From Chrysophaeum taylorii (Eukaryota; Sar; Pelagophyceae; Pelagomonadales; Pelagomonadaceae): a stretch of DNA of 62,384 bases. Below the pieces are notes generated by a model. The model saw only the letters and a list, made by a program, of their open reading frames with translations, was not told the DNA's origin and did not search any database. Location: NCBI GenBank assembly GCA_029834535.1, contig JAQMWT010000615.1, positions 1 through 62,384 on the forward strand, read 5' to 3'. Numbering within the stretch: position 1 is the stretch's first letter; every line of letters starts with the position of its first letter. The translations under genes and the position numbers were made by a program. Shown here in pieces: positions 30,526-41,115 of the stretch.

Positions 30526-33500
30526 ATGTCCGCATCAGCGATGAGAGGCCTGGTAGTGGTCCTAACCGCGCTGACGGCGCATGGAGAGGATGTTGTCAAC
30601 GACACCATTACCAACGACACCATTGTCCCCACGTTTGTGCCCACACCGATCACACCGTTGCTTGTCACGTTCGTGCCTTCCGCGGATCCCACCGCTGTTT
30701 TCGATGTCAGCCCGACGAATGCGACTGTGGCTCCCACATCGGTGCCCGTGGTCCCCACAATGGTATCTACCGCGGTATCGTCTCTCCCTCCAAGTAGCAA
30801 GCCCAGCGTACCACCGAGCATGGGTCCGACGGGCGGAACGACGCCACCAAGCGTAGGACCGACGAATGGAACGACGCCACCGAGCATAGTACCCACGGGC
30901 GGAACGACGCCGCCGCCGAGCTTTGGCCCCACTGACACCGCAGCGTCACCGAGCATTAGCCCGACGGAAGGAACGGCGCCACCAAGCATAGGACCGACGG
31001 ATGGAACGACCCCACCGAGCTTAGGACCTACGGGCGGAACGACTTCGCTGCCGAGCATTGGTCCTACTGACAGCACGGCGTCACCGAGCATTAGCCCGAG
31101 GGGAGAAACGGCGTCGCCGAGCATTCGCCCGACGGGCGGAGCGACGCCACCGAGTATTAGCCCGACGGTTACAACGACACCACCGAGCGTATGCCCGACA
31201 CGCGTAACCACGCAGCCCAGCGTGGTCCCAACGAGGGTAACGACGCCACCGAGCATGGGCCCGACGGATGGAGCAGTGCCACCGAGCATGTGCCCGACTG
31301 GGGGACCGACAGTGTTTCCGAGTGCGCAACCAACCAACCGCCCCTCAATCACGCCTTCGGTCTCAACAGTCGCCGGGCCTCCTTCCGCACTGCCCAGCGC
31401 GGTCCCTGCTGTTGCTCCCGCGATGCTGCCTTCAGCGGTGCCTACCACGCCGCCCGTCGCCTTGTCCACTGGCAACCTGCCGTCGTCAAGACGACCGACG
31501 AATCAGGCTGTCCCGACGAGTCAGGCGCCTTCGACGACTCGGTCTGCTCCGACGAGTCCGGCGTCGTCAACGATTCCGACCGCGTTTTCGACGTTCGATC
31601 CAAGCCCGCTCCCGACGGACACTTTTCTGACCAGGACGGACGACGTGCAGGGCGAAACGTCGAGCGGGTCGAAGAAATCCAGCGGCGAGCTCTCATCGGG
31701 GGTGGTCGTGACGCTTGCGGTGGTCGGCTGCGTCTTGGCGCTTGTCGCGTGCGGGCTGTGCTTCGTGCTTTGCGGGTGGACTCGCGAAGATGACGTCGAA
31801 GCCCAGAGAAAATTCTTTCCGGCCGGGGGTAGTGGGCATAGTCCACAGTCGACGAGTTGGCGTTCGCGAGGCCGAGGTCGTGCGGATGGCGTGAAACAGC
31901 AGCCGTCCATGACGGCTGCTGGGAGGGATGGCGATTTGGCGCCGATGCTCGGCGAACAAGGCGACGTCACCAATCGGATGATCTTGCGCCCCCAGCAGCC
32001 TGCGAACTGGTCGCGCCTCTTAACGACGGGGAAGGCGCTTGTGGCCGGGCTGCTGGTCGCTGGAACGGCAGTCCCCGGTTTGGAGGGAGTGTGCAACCTG
32101 GCCGTATTCATCCTGTACGAAGTCGAGGCTTTGCAAAACAAGGCGGACGACGTTGTCGCCGCAGGCGAGCGCGTCGTCAAGGTGTTGGAAGTATTGAAGA
32201 TTCTGGCCGACAACGCGACGAGGTTGGACGACGACGACGCTCGCGGGCTTGTCGAGCGCCGCATGGGCGAGCTCTATGACTTGCTCGAGCAGTTCTCGGA
32301 GATCGTCAAGTCGTTCCGCGAGCGCGGCTGGTTGCGAAGGCGGTGGTTTCTTTACGAGCACGGCGCAAAGCTCTCGTCACTCGACGAGGAAATAGTACGG
32401 ACGCTCGACTCGCTGCGTTTGGCCTACGACCTCTCGCGCGACCGCACTCTCACGCGGTTGCTCGAAAGCCAGCGCTACGAGATGGAGCAGGCGATTTCGA
32501 GGCAAATCTCGCGACTGGTTAACGCCGGCCAAACGGAACACGACGCGGTACTCGTTCTCGCGGACGACGAGTCGGCGACGAAAGAGGTGGCCCAGGCCGC
32601 GCACGTCTCGGAGTCGGAGGTCAACTTGGAGCTGGTCGCCGCCGTCGCTTCGATGCAGACGGGTATCGACGACATAAAGGCCCACGTCGAAGGACTTCGC
32701 GAGGTAGTCAACAAAAAGGTGATGCGCAGTGCGACCAAGCAGCGAAAGAACGAGCTCCTCGAAACGTACGAGATCGAGCTCGATAGCGTTGACGCCGTGC
32801 CCTTCGCGCGCGGCGGGAACTCCCAGGTCCACAAAGGCACGTACTCGGGGGAAACGGTCGTACTCAAGCGCGTGCCACTGCACGGTTATACTGCAGCCAA
32901 GCGTGCCAGGCTTCTGGCTGACTTCACGGACGAGCTCTGCATCATGGTCAACCTGCGCCATCCGCTCGTGGTCGGGTTCTACGGGGTAGTGACCAAGGAC
33001 GACCCCGACTTCCTGGGCCTGTGTGTCGAATACATGTCTGGCGGCTCGCTTCGCAGCAAGCTCGACGACGAGAGCACACAACTCGCGTGGTCGCGGCGCA
33101 AGCTCTGGCTTTCGCAAATCGCGCGCGGTGTTCGGTACCTCCACTCGCACCAAATTCAACATCGCGATTTAAAATCGTCGAACATCTTGTTGAGCGAGAG
33201 CGGTACCGCAAAGGTGTCCGATTTTGGTCTCAGTAGGTCCGAGGCGCTCCGGACCAAGACCACCGTGTCGGGAGGGCAAGGTACGGCCGCCGGCACCGCG
33301 CCGTTCATGGCCCCCGAGCTCATCAGCGACAACATCTTTACCGAGAAGTCGGACGTCTACAGTTACGGCATGCTCGTATATGAAGTCATCACGCGCGAAC
33401 GGCCGTGGGACGACCTCAGCCAAGCGCAGATTGTCATGCGCGCGGCGCTCAGAGAGGAACGGCCCATCCTCCCGGCCGAAATATACGTCCCGCCAGACAT

Positions 33501-33645
33501 CGTGCAACTCATGACAATGTGCTGGGCGCACAACCCAGACGACCGACCCACCTTCGCGGACATCGTCCGCCTCGCTTTCGTCGGTTCCCCCGACGACCCA
33601 GCCTTGGTCGACCCATTTTCAGCCGAGTCCCCCGCGCACATCTAA
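30526..33645 (+). CDS. Receptor-like TKL protein kinase with Thr/Pro/Ser-repeat ectodomain and helical MLKL/RPW8-like region
   Basis: 1039 aa, intronless. A signal peptide (Met-Arg-Gly-Leu-Val-Val-Val-Leu-Thr-Ala) is followed by an ectodomain of ~350 aa made of short repeats around Pro-Pro-Ser-x-Gly-Pro-Thr. There is one strong transmembrane helix at about 392-418. A second hydrophobic segment at about 504-532 begins a helical region (to ~690) with spaced Leu, Ala and Arg resembling MLKL N-terminal or RPW8-type four-helix bundles. The kinase spans about 756-1020: Gly-x-Ser-x-Val loop, catalytic Lys in Val-Leu-Lys-Arg, His-Arg-Asp-Leu-Lys-Ser-Ser-Asn, Asp-Phe-Gly, and Ala-Pro-Glu in Met-Ala-Pro-Glu-Leu, all intact, so it is probably active. 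TKL class is inferred from Lys-Ser-Ser-Asn and Tyr-Ser-Tyr-Gly-Met. Ligand unknown. Confidence 0.85.
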   Translation: MSASAMRGLVVVLTALTAHGEDVVNDTITNDTIVPTFVPTPITPLLVTFVPSADPTAVFDVSPTNATVAPTSVPVVPTMVSTAVSSLPPSSKPSVPPSMGPTGGTTPPSVGPTNGTTPPSIVPTGGTTPPPSFGPTDTAASPSISPTEGTAPPSIGPTDGTTPPSLGPTGGTTSLPSIGPTDSTASPSISPRGETASPSIRPTGGATPPSISPTVTTTPPSVCPTRVTTQPSVVPTRVTTPPSMGPTDGAVPPSMCPTGGPTVFPSAQPTNRPSITPSVSTVAGPPSALPSAVPAVAPAMLPSAVPTTPPVALSTGNLPSSRRPTNQAVPTSQAPSTTRSAPTSPASSTIPTAFSTFDPSPLPTDTFLTRTDDVQGETSSGSKKSSGELSSGVVVTLAVVGCVLALVACGLCFVLCGWTREDDVEAQRKFFPAGGSGHSPQSTSWRSRGRGRADGVKQQPSMTAAGRDGDLAPMLGEQGDVTNRMILRPQQPANWSRLLTTGKALVAGLLVAGTAVPGLEGVCNLAVFILYEVEALQNKADDVVAAGERVVKVLEVLKILADNATRLDDDDARGLVERRMGELYDLLEQFSEIVKSFRERGWLRRRWFLYEHGAKLSSLDEEIVRTLDSLRLAYDLSRDRTLTRLLESQRYEMEQAISRQISRLVNAGQTEHDAVLVLADDESATKEVAQAAHVSESEVNLELVAAVASMQTGIDDIKAHVEGLREVVNKKVMRSATKQRKNELLETYEIELDSVDAVPFARGGNSQVHKGTYSGETVVLKRVPLHGYTAAKRARLLADFTDELCIMVNLRHPLVVGFYGVVTKDDPDFLGLCVEYMSGGSLRSKLDDESTQLAWSRRKLWLSQIARGVRYLHSHQIQHRDLKSSNILLSESGTAKVSDFGLSRSEALRTKTTVSGGQGTAAGTAPFMAPELISDNIFTEKSDVYSYGMLVYEVITRERPWDDLSQAQIVMRAALREERPILPAEIYVPPDIVQLMTMCWAHNPDDRPTFADIVRLAFVGSPDDPALVDPFSAESPAHI

Positions 33646-33733
33646 CAAGGCGACGAGGAGGAAAACGACGATGCTCAGTATAGTAAAAATGGGTGCTTGC
33701 GACGACGACGGAATATGGTGTATACATGAGTCC

Positions 33734-34396
33734 TCACGCGACGTCGTCGTCGGCAACTACAAGTGGTTGCTCTGGCGAGGTGCCAGCACGACGGGGTTCG
33801 GTCGGCGGGTTACCACCGTTGGCGGCGGTGCGGCTTATGCGATTTAGGGCAATCTGAAGCGCCTCGCGTTCGCGAACCACCGTCGCGGCATTCGGGTCGT
33901 CGTCGTCGTCGTCGTCGTCGGGCTGTTGGATCGCGTAGGAGGGCTCGGGTTTGCGATAGGTATGCGCCGGCGGAAAGGGGGGCAGGAACTTTGGGATGTG
34001 GGACGAGCGCTCCTCGTCGTTGGTGCCGATGTGGTTTGGCGTACACACGACTCGCTGGCGCTTGGAGGCCGGCAGCACGGGGACGACGAGGTGAGAGGGT
34101 AAGTTCCAACCCTTGCCGTCGGTGCGAAAAGCAAAGCGTTCGAGCGAGCGCCAGCTGACGCGTGCCGAGGGCGCCTGCCGAAACGCCGCGAGGACGTCGT
34201 TGAGGGCGACAACCGTACGCTGCGAGTGAACCATGTTCCCGTGCGTCCGCTTCGCTAGCGCTGACACGAACGACCGAATCACGTCGGCGACGGCCTCGAG
34301 CGCCGCCTCCTCGGCACTCTCGAAACCGAGCTGAACGCACACTCGGCCCACAGTCTGCATGCAGCACTCGCGCGCGAACTCCATCGTCTCACCCAT
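33734..34396 (-). CDS. TAF8: TAF8, TFIID subunit 8
   Basis: 220 aa from the ATG at 34394. The N-terminal histone fold of the bromodomain-associated type (residues ~5-85) has a helix pattern Glu-Ala-Val-Ala-Asp-Val-Ile-Arg-Ser-Phe. The diagnostic TAF8 C-terminal motif Ile-Pro-x-x-Leu-Pro-Pro-Phe-Pro-x-x-His-Thr-Tyr lies at 134-147. An Asp8 run follows. TAF8 pairs with TAF10 and nucleates holo-TFIID assembly. It is shorter than the human protein (310 aa). Convergent with the kinase gene, with 88 bp between the stops. Confidence 0.82.
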   Translation of the reverse strand: MGETMEFARECCMQTVGRVCVQLGFESAEEAALEAVADVIRSFVSALAKRTHGNMVHSQRTVVALNDVLAAFRQAPSARVSWRSLERFAFRTDGKGWNLPSHLVVPVLPASKRQRVVCTPNHIGTNDEERSSHIPKFLPPFPPAHTYRKPEPSYAIQQPDDDDDDDDPNAATVVREREALQIALNRISRTAANGGNPPTEPRRAGTSPEQPLVVADDDVA

Positions 34397-36934
34397 CGTT
34401 TACCCTCGGGTTTTTTCTACTTGAGTGGACCGATCGTGCACGCAGTTGGCCGAAAGCCTGTAACCCTCCTAATCCTTAGTACTTAGCCGATGCAATCCTG
34501 AAACCCTGCAAGTCAAATTCCATCGGACGCCCGGCTTCAGACGCCGCAGTGCGTCGCCCAGAGTGCCCGAGACGTGCGGGTAACCCGACATAGTCCTCTT
34601 CGTATCCACGTGCGGCCATAGACGCCTATACCCTTCGCCGTTCGAGTTTGCGGTCGATTTGCCTCTAGATTTGCAACGCCGGGCAGTGCTTGTGGAGGTG
34701 CAGTCACATTTCCGTGGGGTGAGCCGCGACACCTTGCACCAAGCGGCCCTGGTTCCAAGGTCGCCTCCCTGTTGAAAGATGCCGACCATGCCGGCGTGTT
34801 CTACGAATATGGTAAACGGGAGAAAAATCAAGATTCAGGATATCCACAAGTTCTTCCTAAAGCGTGTGGAGAAGCAAGTAGTCGATGCCGTTACAGTACG
34901 GAGGAGTTTCCACCGGAGCTCCAGGACCAATCTGGGGATCTCGTGGCCGTCTTACTATGGCGCGGAGCGGCTGATGAGATGTGTCGAGCTCGACGCTCTC
35001 GATGCCTTTGGCCGGAAGCGCGCGTACCACCATCCTTCGTCTCGACAAGGGCAACGAGCTTGAGGTCAAGCGGGCCAAGTCCGTGAGACAGCCGACCACT
35101 CACCAGGAATTGTTTCGAGCGCGGGACATGGATGCGTCCTCTCCAAGTCGAGCCTACAGAACTCCAAGCAGCCGCGCCCAGTGGTTCGACAGCGATGCCC
35201 TACTAAAGGCCAAGCGCATATATACCAACCCAGCGGTCATGGATCCCAAAGTCGCCGACTCTTTCCGACACCAACACACCGATCTCCGATGCTTTATCTC
35301 CCCGCAGGACATCATCGCCCATACTAATATCAGTGTCGCCTGGCTCCACCGCAGACGATAGTTGCATTCATACAATTTGGTATCCGTGTAGACGCCAGCG
35401 CGCCAAGAGCCCCCTGTCGTCCCCTTGTTGGGCGCAACTCAAGACGACCCCGGAGAAAGAAGCGAAGGAGGTTTTGTACAAGTCTCGCGGCGCCTGCCTG
35501 CGACGAATGGTGCCCTAGCCGGAAATTCGGACATGCATACAGGACCCCGTTGGCAAACGAGAGCGGCGGGACGACGATGCTGTTGACCTCACAGCACCAC
35601 CACCGCCGCCGTACAACTCCCGCTTCCGATATTCCCAGCAGGTTCCAAACCAGCATCTCAGCGAAGTGCATCGCCACGCCGATGATGCTACCGTGTGGGT
35701 CGAGCCACTATCCGAGGCGTGGAGAGCGGACACCACAACTGATTCCGGTCTGACCGCGAACCGGGAGCATCGAGCAGAAAGAGTCGCCGAGTTCCGACAA
35801 GCTTGATCCGACCCCGCCTAAGCGGTCGCTGCCGCGAAAGGTTAGAGAATCTCCCAGTGCCGTCCGATAAAAGCGTCGTCGTCTCGCCAAACCTCACAAA
35901 CGATTGATTTCCCGTTCACCTGGTTCAACAACACCGCATAGGTCCGGGCCGAGCTCGATACCCGCGACGCGCGGTACGACAAGACTATCAGAAAGCGGTC
36001 GGCAAGGCGCCCGAACGTCCCGGCGCAGCTCGAGTTGCTCAAGCCTCACGCAGTGATACATGTCGAGTACAAGAAACTCTACATCACATGTCTCGCCCGT
36101 CCTTCGAGCGATGGGCCCATCGTCGCGCGCGCGCCTTTGTCGTTGTCGCCCCGTTGACCGACATCGATGTCGACAACCTCGCCCACGACCCCGGGAGCTG
36201 AGTAGACGTCTACAGGAATGCACCCACCGTGTATTACAGTCAACTACAGTCGTTGCCTCTAGAGTTGGCTGGCCCCACGGCGTCTTCTGAAGGAGGCCTT
36301 CCATTTTCGGTACCACGTCGATACACAACTCTTTAACCCTACCCGGTAGTAGTTTTGCGGCCTGTGAAAAATTGGCCTGCCTCACTTCGTCGATTCAAAA
36401 CGTCCTACGCTCCTCTTCAAATCGCAAATCAAATTAAATTAAATCAAATCAAGAGGTGTGCGCAATGCCATTCATCATGATAGGGCGTCTCCCCGCATTG
36501 TATTCTGGGAGCTCGCGCCGCATTGCAGAGAGCTTCGACGTAGAATCTGCGGCTATATTTATATCACCCGTGCGCAAACTCATACGTCCGGAGTATAAAA
36601 AGATTGCCTCTCACGTCTGCCCGTCTCCCTGGTTATGAAAACATCCTGCGATGTCCGAGTATCCCCAGTATATCATAGAATACTAGCGTGTGGTAAAATC
36701 GAGAGAGTTGGCGCGCCAAGACCACCAGGCGGGGGTAAGAAGACGCCTATGGCGGCGGCGACTGCTTCAGAGCGGAAGAGGGGGAGCGTCGGAGGCGGGC
36801 ATTACGACGGCGAGCGATGTGTATACTGGGAGAGTCGACGACGGCGAACGAGCGAGTAGTGAATATAATAGTAAAAAGTTTGGTTTCGAGAGAGAGTCCA
36901 CGACATACGTGGTACGTAAGCGAACACATATTGA
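34397..36934. other. 2.5 kb without a convincing intact gene; probably decayed coding or element sequence
   Basis: Several short plus-strand stretches have protein-like composition but are broken by stops and frame changes: 34779-35063 (Gly-Arg-Lys-Ile-Lys-Ile-Gln-Asp-Ile-His-Lys-Phe-Phe), 34981-35361 (Asp-Ile-Ile-Ala-His-Thr-Asn-Ile-Ser-Val-Ala-Trp-Leu-His), 35550-35753 and ~35940-36150 (Val-Ile-His-Val-Glu-Tyr-Lys-Lys-Leu-Tyr-Ile). No splice plan reconnects them and no family was recognised. An A+T-rich tract of AAATT/AAATC units lies at ~36420-36450. Confidence 0.45.
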
Positions 36935-38164
36935 TCACGAGGAAAAGGAGGAGGAGTCCATTTTGACGACGACGACGTGACCGTCGAGATGACGATGACG
37001 ATGATCATCGTCGTGGTCGTCGTCGTCCTCGTAGAGAACGGAGCGCGCGCGCTTGGCGGGGCGCGCCGCAGGGGTAACGGCAGTGAAGGCGCGCGCGGCG
37101 ACGGCCGAAAAGCGTTCCGAGCGAAACTTGTTGACAACTGCGAGGAGGGGTGGGACGGAGGCAAAATCGTCTTTATCGTCGACGGAGTCCTCCTCCTTTT
37201 CGAGCTCGATCTGGTCCTGGGCAACGTAGTAGGCGAGGATGTGGGAAATGACTTCGAGGTTGAGGTCGTCGTAGGCGGTGAGGGCGACGAGGTCGTCGGA
37301 CCACACAAAGGTCGGGTCGCGGGCGATAAGCGCGAGTTTTGCGGCGGCGGCGGCGACGAGCGAGGGGCGGTAGTTGAAGACGTCCTCCTCGAGCAAGAGA
37401 CGTTGCGCCAAGTACTCGGCGGCGTGGGTCGTCGCCGCGTCGGCGCCGGCGACGGTCATGATGCGTACAAGCCAGACGTGGGCGTTTGGGAGCGTGAGGT
37501 TCCAGTCGACCGCCTTCAAGATGTCGAGCTCCATCGCCCGGACTTGAGAGCTCGAGTAAGTCTCGCTGCACATGTACGTGCAGTCGCAGATCTCTGGGGC
37601 CTCGACGTCCTCGTACTTGCTCGCGACCAGGAGGGCCGTGATCCCGACCAGCTGCAAGTACGGTCTCGCGGTCGGACGCCTCGCTAGGTACGCGTCGACG
37701 ATTTGAACGGCCAAGTACAACGTCGCCTCGGCGAGACCAAATTTGGCGTGGACGTCAACGATCCAATCTACCAAAATCGCCCGCATTTTCGCGTTGAGAT
37801 CGCGCTGGACGCGCACCGGGCCCGAGAGGTAGTTCGGGTACGTCCACGTCAGCTCCTTTCGACGCCATTCCGAGTACATGTCGGCGACGTAGTCCTCGCA
37901 CGATAACTCCGACCCCGACGACGATCGTCGATCCGAGGGCGATAGCACCGCTTTCCGGACCGAGGACGACCCGGGGGACTCATCTTCGGCAACCGAAGCC
38001 CTCGTCGTCGACACCCGCTTCGGCGGCGGCTTGTGCTGCAACAACAAAGAGTTACTTACTTACGGTCAACACAAATCGAAATCACTTACAAAGAGTCGCC
38101 GGTGGTTCGTCACGTCCTCGAGCGCGTGCCGTCCGCACCACTTCTCCTCCACGGCGATCGTCAT
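36935..38164 (-). CDS. Mitotic (A/B-type) cyclin
   Basis: Two exons, 38090-38164 and 36935-38035, with a 54-nt intron (GTAAGT...TTGCAG), give 391 aa. Exon 1 contributes Arg-His-Ala-Leu-Glu-Asp-Val-Thr-Asn, the N-terminal motif typical of B cyclins (Arg-x-Ala-Leu-x-Asp-Val-Thr-Asn). The cyclin box begins Met-Arg-Ala-Ile-Leu-Val-Asp-Trp-Ile-Val-Asp-Val-His, with Leu-Val-Ala-Ser-Lys-Tyr-Glu-Asp and Glu-Ile-Leu-like helices; a second fold follows. The family activates CDK1 in mitosis. A D-box was not confidently located, and further 5' coding sequence is possible. The C-terminus is acidic/His-rich (Asp-Asp-Asp-His-Asp-Asp-Asp-His-Arg-His). Confidence 0.88.
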
Positions 38165-38650
38165 CTCTTCCTTTTGAAAAATAGCAAGGCGCTCTTCTTG
38201 CCGACGATGATGGGATTTTTGATTTCGCAAGGCCAACAGACGTCCTCGCCAGCGCAGCACGTTCACCCAACCGTCTTGGCCGGTATGTATTCGAATCACC
38301 CCGTTAACTTTGCACTTGCACCCAGACTTACCCCCAGCAACAACCGGAACAAACGAAACTAAAACGAATGGAACCCTTTATTTTTCCTAGTCGCTTGGAG
38401 GGAGGGGGTCCACACGCCTCGGCCGATGCCTCGCATATTCGGGCGGGCCCAACCTCATCTCCGCCCGAATCGATTTTTTTTTTAGGGATGATGATGATGA
38501 TGATGTATTAATTAAAAAGCACGTGTTCATCATCGTAGTCGTCGAAATTCTGCGCGATGCGCTTTCAACAACCAAGGCGCCGCGGGATTCGGTGATGGAG
38601 GAGTGCCTTCCTTCCCTCCCTCCCAGAGAAAAACGCCAAGTCGGCGTTTT
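38165..38650. other. Intergenic
   Basis: Upstream of the cyclin and downstream of HisE. Contains a (GAT)n tract near 38487-38502. No gene recognised. Confidence 0.5.
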
Positions 38651-38980
38651 CTATGCGCGTCGCGAGGCCTTCTCGTCGATGCCACTCATGGCCTCTCGTC
38701 GCGCGAGCTCGGCGTAAACCTCCGACGGCGTGACTCCCGTCGAAGCCCAGAGCACGCTAATATGGTAGAGGAGATCGGCGCTCTCCTTCACCACACCTTC
38801 CTTGCTGCCGCGCACGGCCTCGACGATGACTTCTGTCGCCTCCTCGCCGACTTTCTGCGCGCACTTGTGCACGCCCTTTGACAACAGCTTGGCCGTCCAG
38901 GACGCCTTCGGGTCCGCACGGCGGCGGCTCTCGATCGTCGCGAACAATTTGTCCATCGCGTGCTCCGGCGGCTCCGACAT
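38651..38980 (-). CDS. hisE: Phosphoribosyl-ATP pyrophosphatase (HisE)
   Basis: 109 aa from the ATG at 38978. It hydrolyses phosphoribosyl-ATP to phosphoribosyl-AMP and PPi, the second step of histidine biosynthesis. The MazG-like all-alpha fold shows Ser-Trp-Thr-Ala-Lys-Leu-Leu-Ser-Lys-Gly, then Lys-Val-Gly-Glu-Glu-Ala-Thr-Glu-Val (Mg-binding Glu-Glu-x-x-Glu) and Glu-Ser-Ala-Asp-Leu-Leu-Tyr-His (Glu-x-x-Asp). Length fits stand-alone bacterial HisE. Plants and fungi normally carry HisE fused to HisI; no HisI module is adjacent. No transit or signal peptide is visible on this start, and an upstream GTG frame adds only seven residues. Confidence 0.88.
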   Translation of the reverse strand: MSEPPEHAMDKLFATIESRRRADPKASWTAKLLSKGVHKCAQKVGEEATEVIVEAVRGSKEGVVKESADLLYHISVLWASTGVTPSEVYAELARREAMSGIDEKASRRA

Positions 38981-39104
38981 CGACGCTGTTACAGACGCCA
39001 CGCGGCCTCGCCAACTCCCTTTTGGAGAATCTTTCTTTCACTCGCCCTTCTTGAAGCACCTCGTCGATCCGTTATGAAACGGATACTTTTTGACGACGAA
39101 CGTT
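38981..39104. promoter_or_regulatory. Putative hisE promoter region
   Basis: Only about 124 bp separate the HisE ATG from the first RepA unit, so the gene's promoter must lie here or within the repeat. No motif was identified. Confidence 0.3.
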
Positions 39105-39419
39105 TCCTCCTTTCTACTAATCGACACATGTTTGTCTGTCTGTTTGTTTGTCCCTCGATTTAGGGTAAGGATCAGATAGGCGCGAGAGTAAGGATCAGGT
39201 AGGCGCGAGAGCCAGACAGTGATCCTCCAAGCCGTCTATGGCGACCTCGCAGACTATTTCCACGAGCCGCGGCGGCTCTTTCAGCCAGCGCGCCATTCTC
39301 ACGCCCCGTCGAAACGATGTTGTCGATGCTGACAACGCGCGCATGACCGCGGCCTTTTTTTCTCGGAGACGAGGCGTCGGAGTTCTTTTAGGCTTCCTAA
39401 CTACTAATCGACAGATGTT

Positions 39420-39454
<35 letters not shown>

Positions 39455-40942
39455 TTGTCCCTCGATTTAGGGTAAGGATCATGTGGGCCCGCGAGCCACA
39501 CATTGATCCTCCAAGCCGTCTACGGCGACCTCGCAGACTATTTCCACGACCCGCGGCGGCTCTTTCAGCGCGCCATTCTCACGCCCCGTCGAAACGATGT
39601 TGTCGATGCTGACAACGCGCGCATGACCGCGGCCTTTTTTTCCCGGAGACGAGGCGTCGGAGTTCTTTTCGGCCGACTAGGTTGGGTCGGAAGCCGACGC
39701 CTCGCTCTTTACAGTCGAGTTTTCAACTCCCTGACAACCAACGGCATGCTGACTTTGATCGCGAGCTTAAAGTCTTCGCAACCTCGACCCGTCGCTCGGC
39801 CACTGCAACGGTACCAGATACATGATCGATCGTGTCGTTGTCACCGAGGCTCCTCCAACCTGTATCCCGTAAGGCCCGCCGACGCCAAACGATCACCAAG
39901 AGCCAGGGCCAGACGCCCCGCGAGGTCGGCGTCCTCTTTCCCAAGCCCGTCTTCTGCCACGTCCAGCTCTACGTGGCTCTCTGTCGATCGGCATCCCCGA
40001 GGAGATATACTCATCTGGGTCGACGACTCCACCCTACCCCACACGTGCTGCGCAATACCGATAAGCCCCCTCCCGGCGTCTACACGCGCACGGTAGGTGA
40101 ACTTACTGGGACCAGGTGAACTTACTGGGGTTTGAGATTGGGCCTAGGTGAATATAGTGACCAGGTGAACTGACTGGGACCAGGTGAACTTACTGGGGGT
40201 ATTAGAGTAAACTCAAAGGTTAGCGGCGTGTACGGATTAAAGCAGCATAGATTGGCGGAGGTGAGAGCGACGAGCTCGAAGGAGAGTGGGGTGAGTGGGT
40301 TTGGGTTTACGCCGACCCTGAACTTAGTCTAAAGAGATTGGGTTTACGCCGAATTTACTGGGGTTAGAGATTGGGAGTAGGTGAACTTACTGGCCTGCAC
40401 TTGTTAACTACTAATCGACAGATGTTTGTTTGTCTGTCTGTCCCTCGATTTAGGGTAAGGATCAGGTAGGCGCGAGAGTAAGGATCAGGTAGGCGCGAGA
40501 GTAAGGATCAGGTAGGCGCGAGAGCCAGACAGTGATCCTCCAAGCCGTCTACGGCGACCTCGCAGACTATTTCCACGAGCCGCGGCGGCTCTTTCAGCGC
40601 GCCATTCTCACGCCCCGTCGAAACGATGTTGTCGATGCTGACAACGCGCGCATGACCGCGGCCTTTTTTTCCCGGAGACGAGGCGTCGGAGTTCTTTTAG
40701 GCAGACTAGGTTGGGTCGGAAGTCGATCGTGTCGTGTCACCGAGGCTCCTCCAACCTGTATCCCTTAAGGCCCGCCGACGCCAAACGATCACCAAGAGCC
40801 AGGGCCAGACGCCCCGCGAGGTCGGCGTCCTCTTTCCCAAGCCCGTCTTCTGCCACGTCCAGCTCTACGTGGCTCTCTGTCGATCGGCATCCCCGACGAC
40901 TCCACCCTACCCCACACGTGCTGCGCAATACCGATAAGCCCC

Positions 40943-41115
40943 ACCCTTCGTCGCACATACGTCCGGCGGCAGCATGCGTACGACCTACGGGCGGGGCCCG
41001 TCCTCTCTTCGCCTGCCCCACGCCTCGGCGATGACCCCGACTAGGTCCCGCGTACTTATCTCCGCCCGTCAGGCACATCCCTCATACCCCACAAACCCAC
41101 CCACATCCTTCATGC
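40943..41115 (-). repeat. RepB nested in a RepA unit
   Basis: In the other RepA copies the sequence reads GATAAGCCCCCTCCCGGCGT without interruption. Here about 172 bp (ACCCTTCGTCGCACATACGT ... CATCCTTCATGCCCCC) sits between GATAAGCCCC and CTCCCGGCGT. The segment matches RepB at 11700-11870 in reverse complement. It lacks the GTCGACTGCTAAG end of longer RepB copies. Confidence 0.9.

Noticed and set aside
37000..37690. Plus-strand ORF antisense to the cyclin
   Set aside because: Val/Gly/Asp-rich shadow of the cyclin box.
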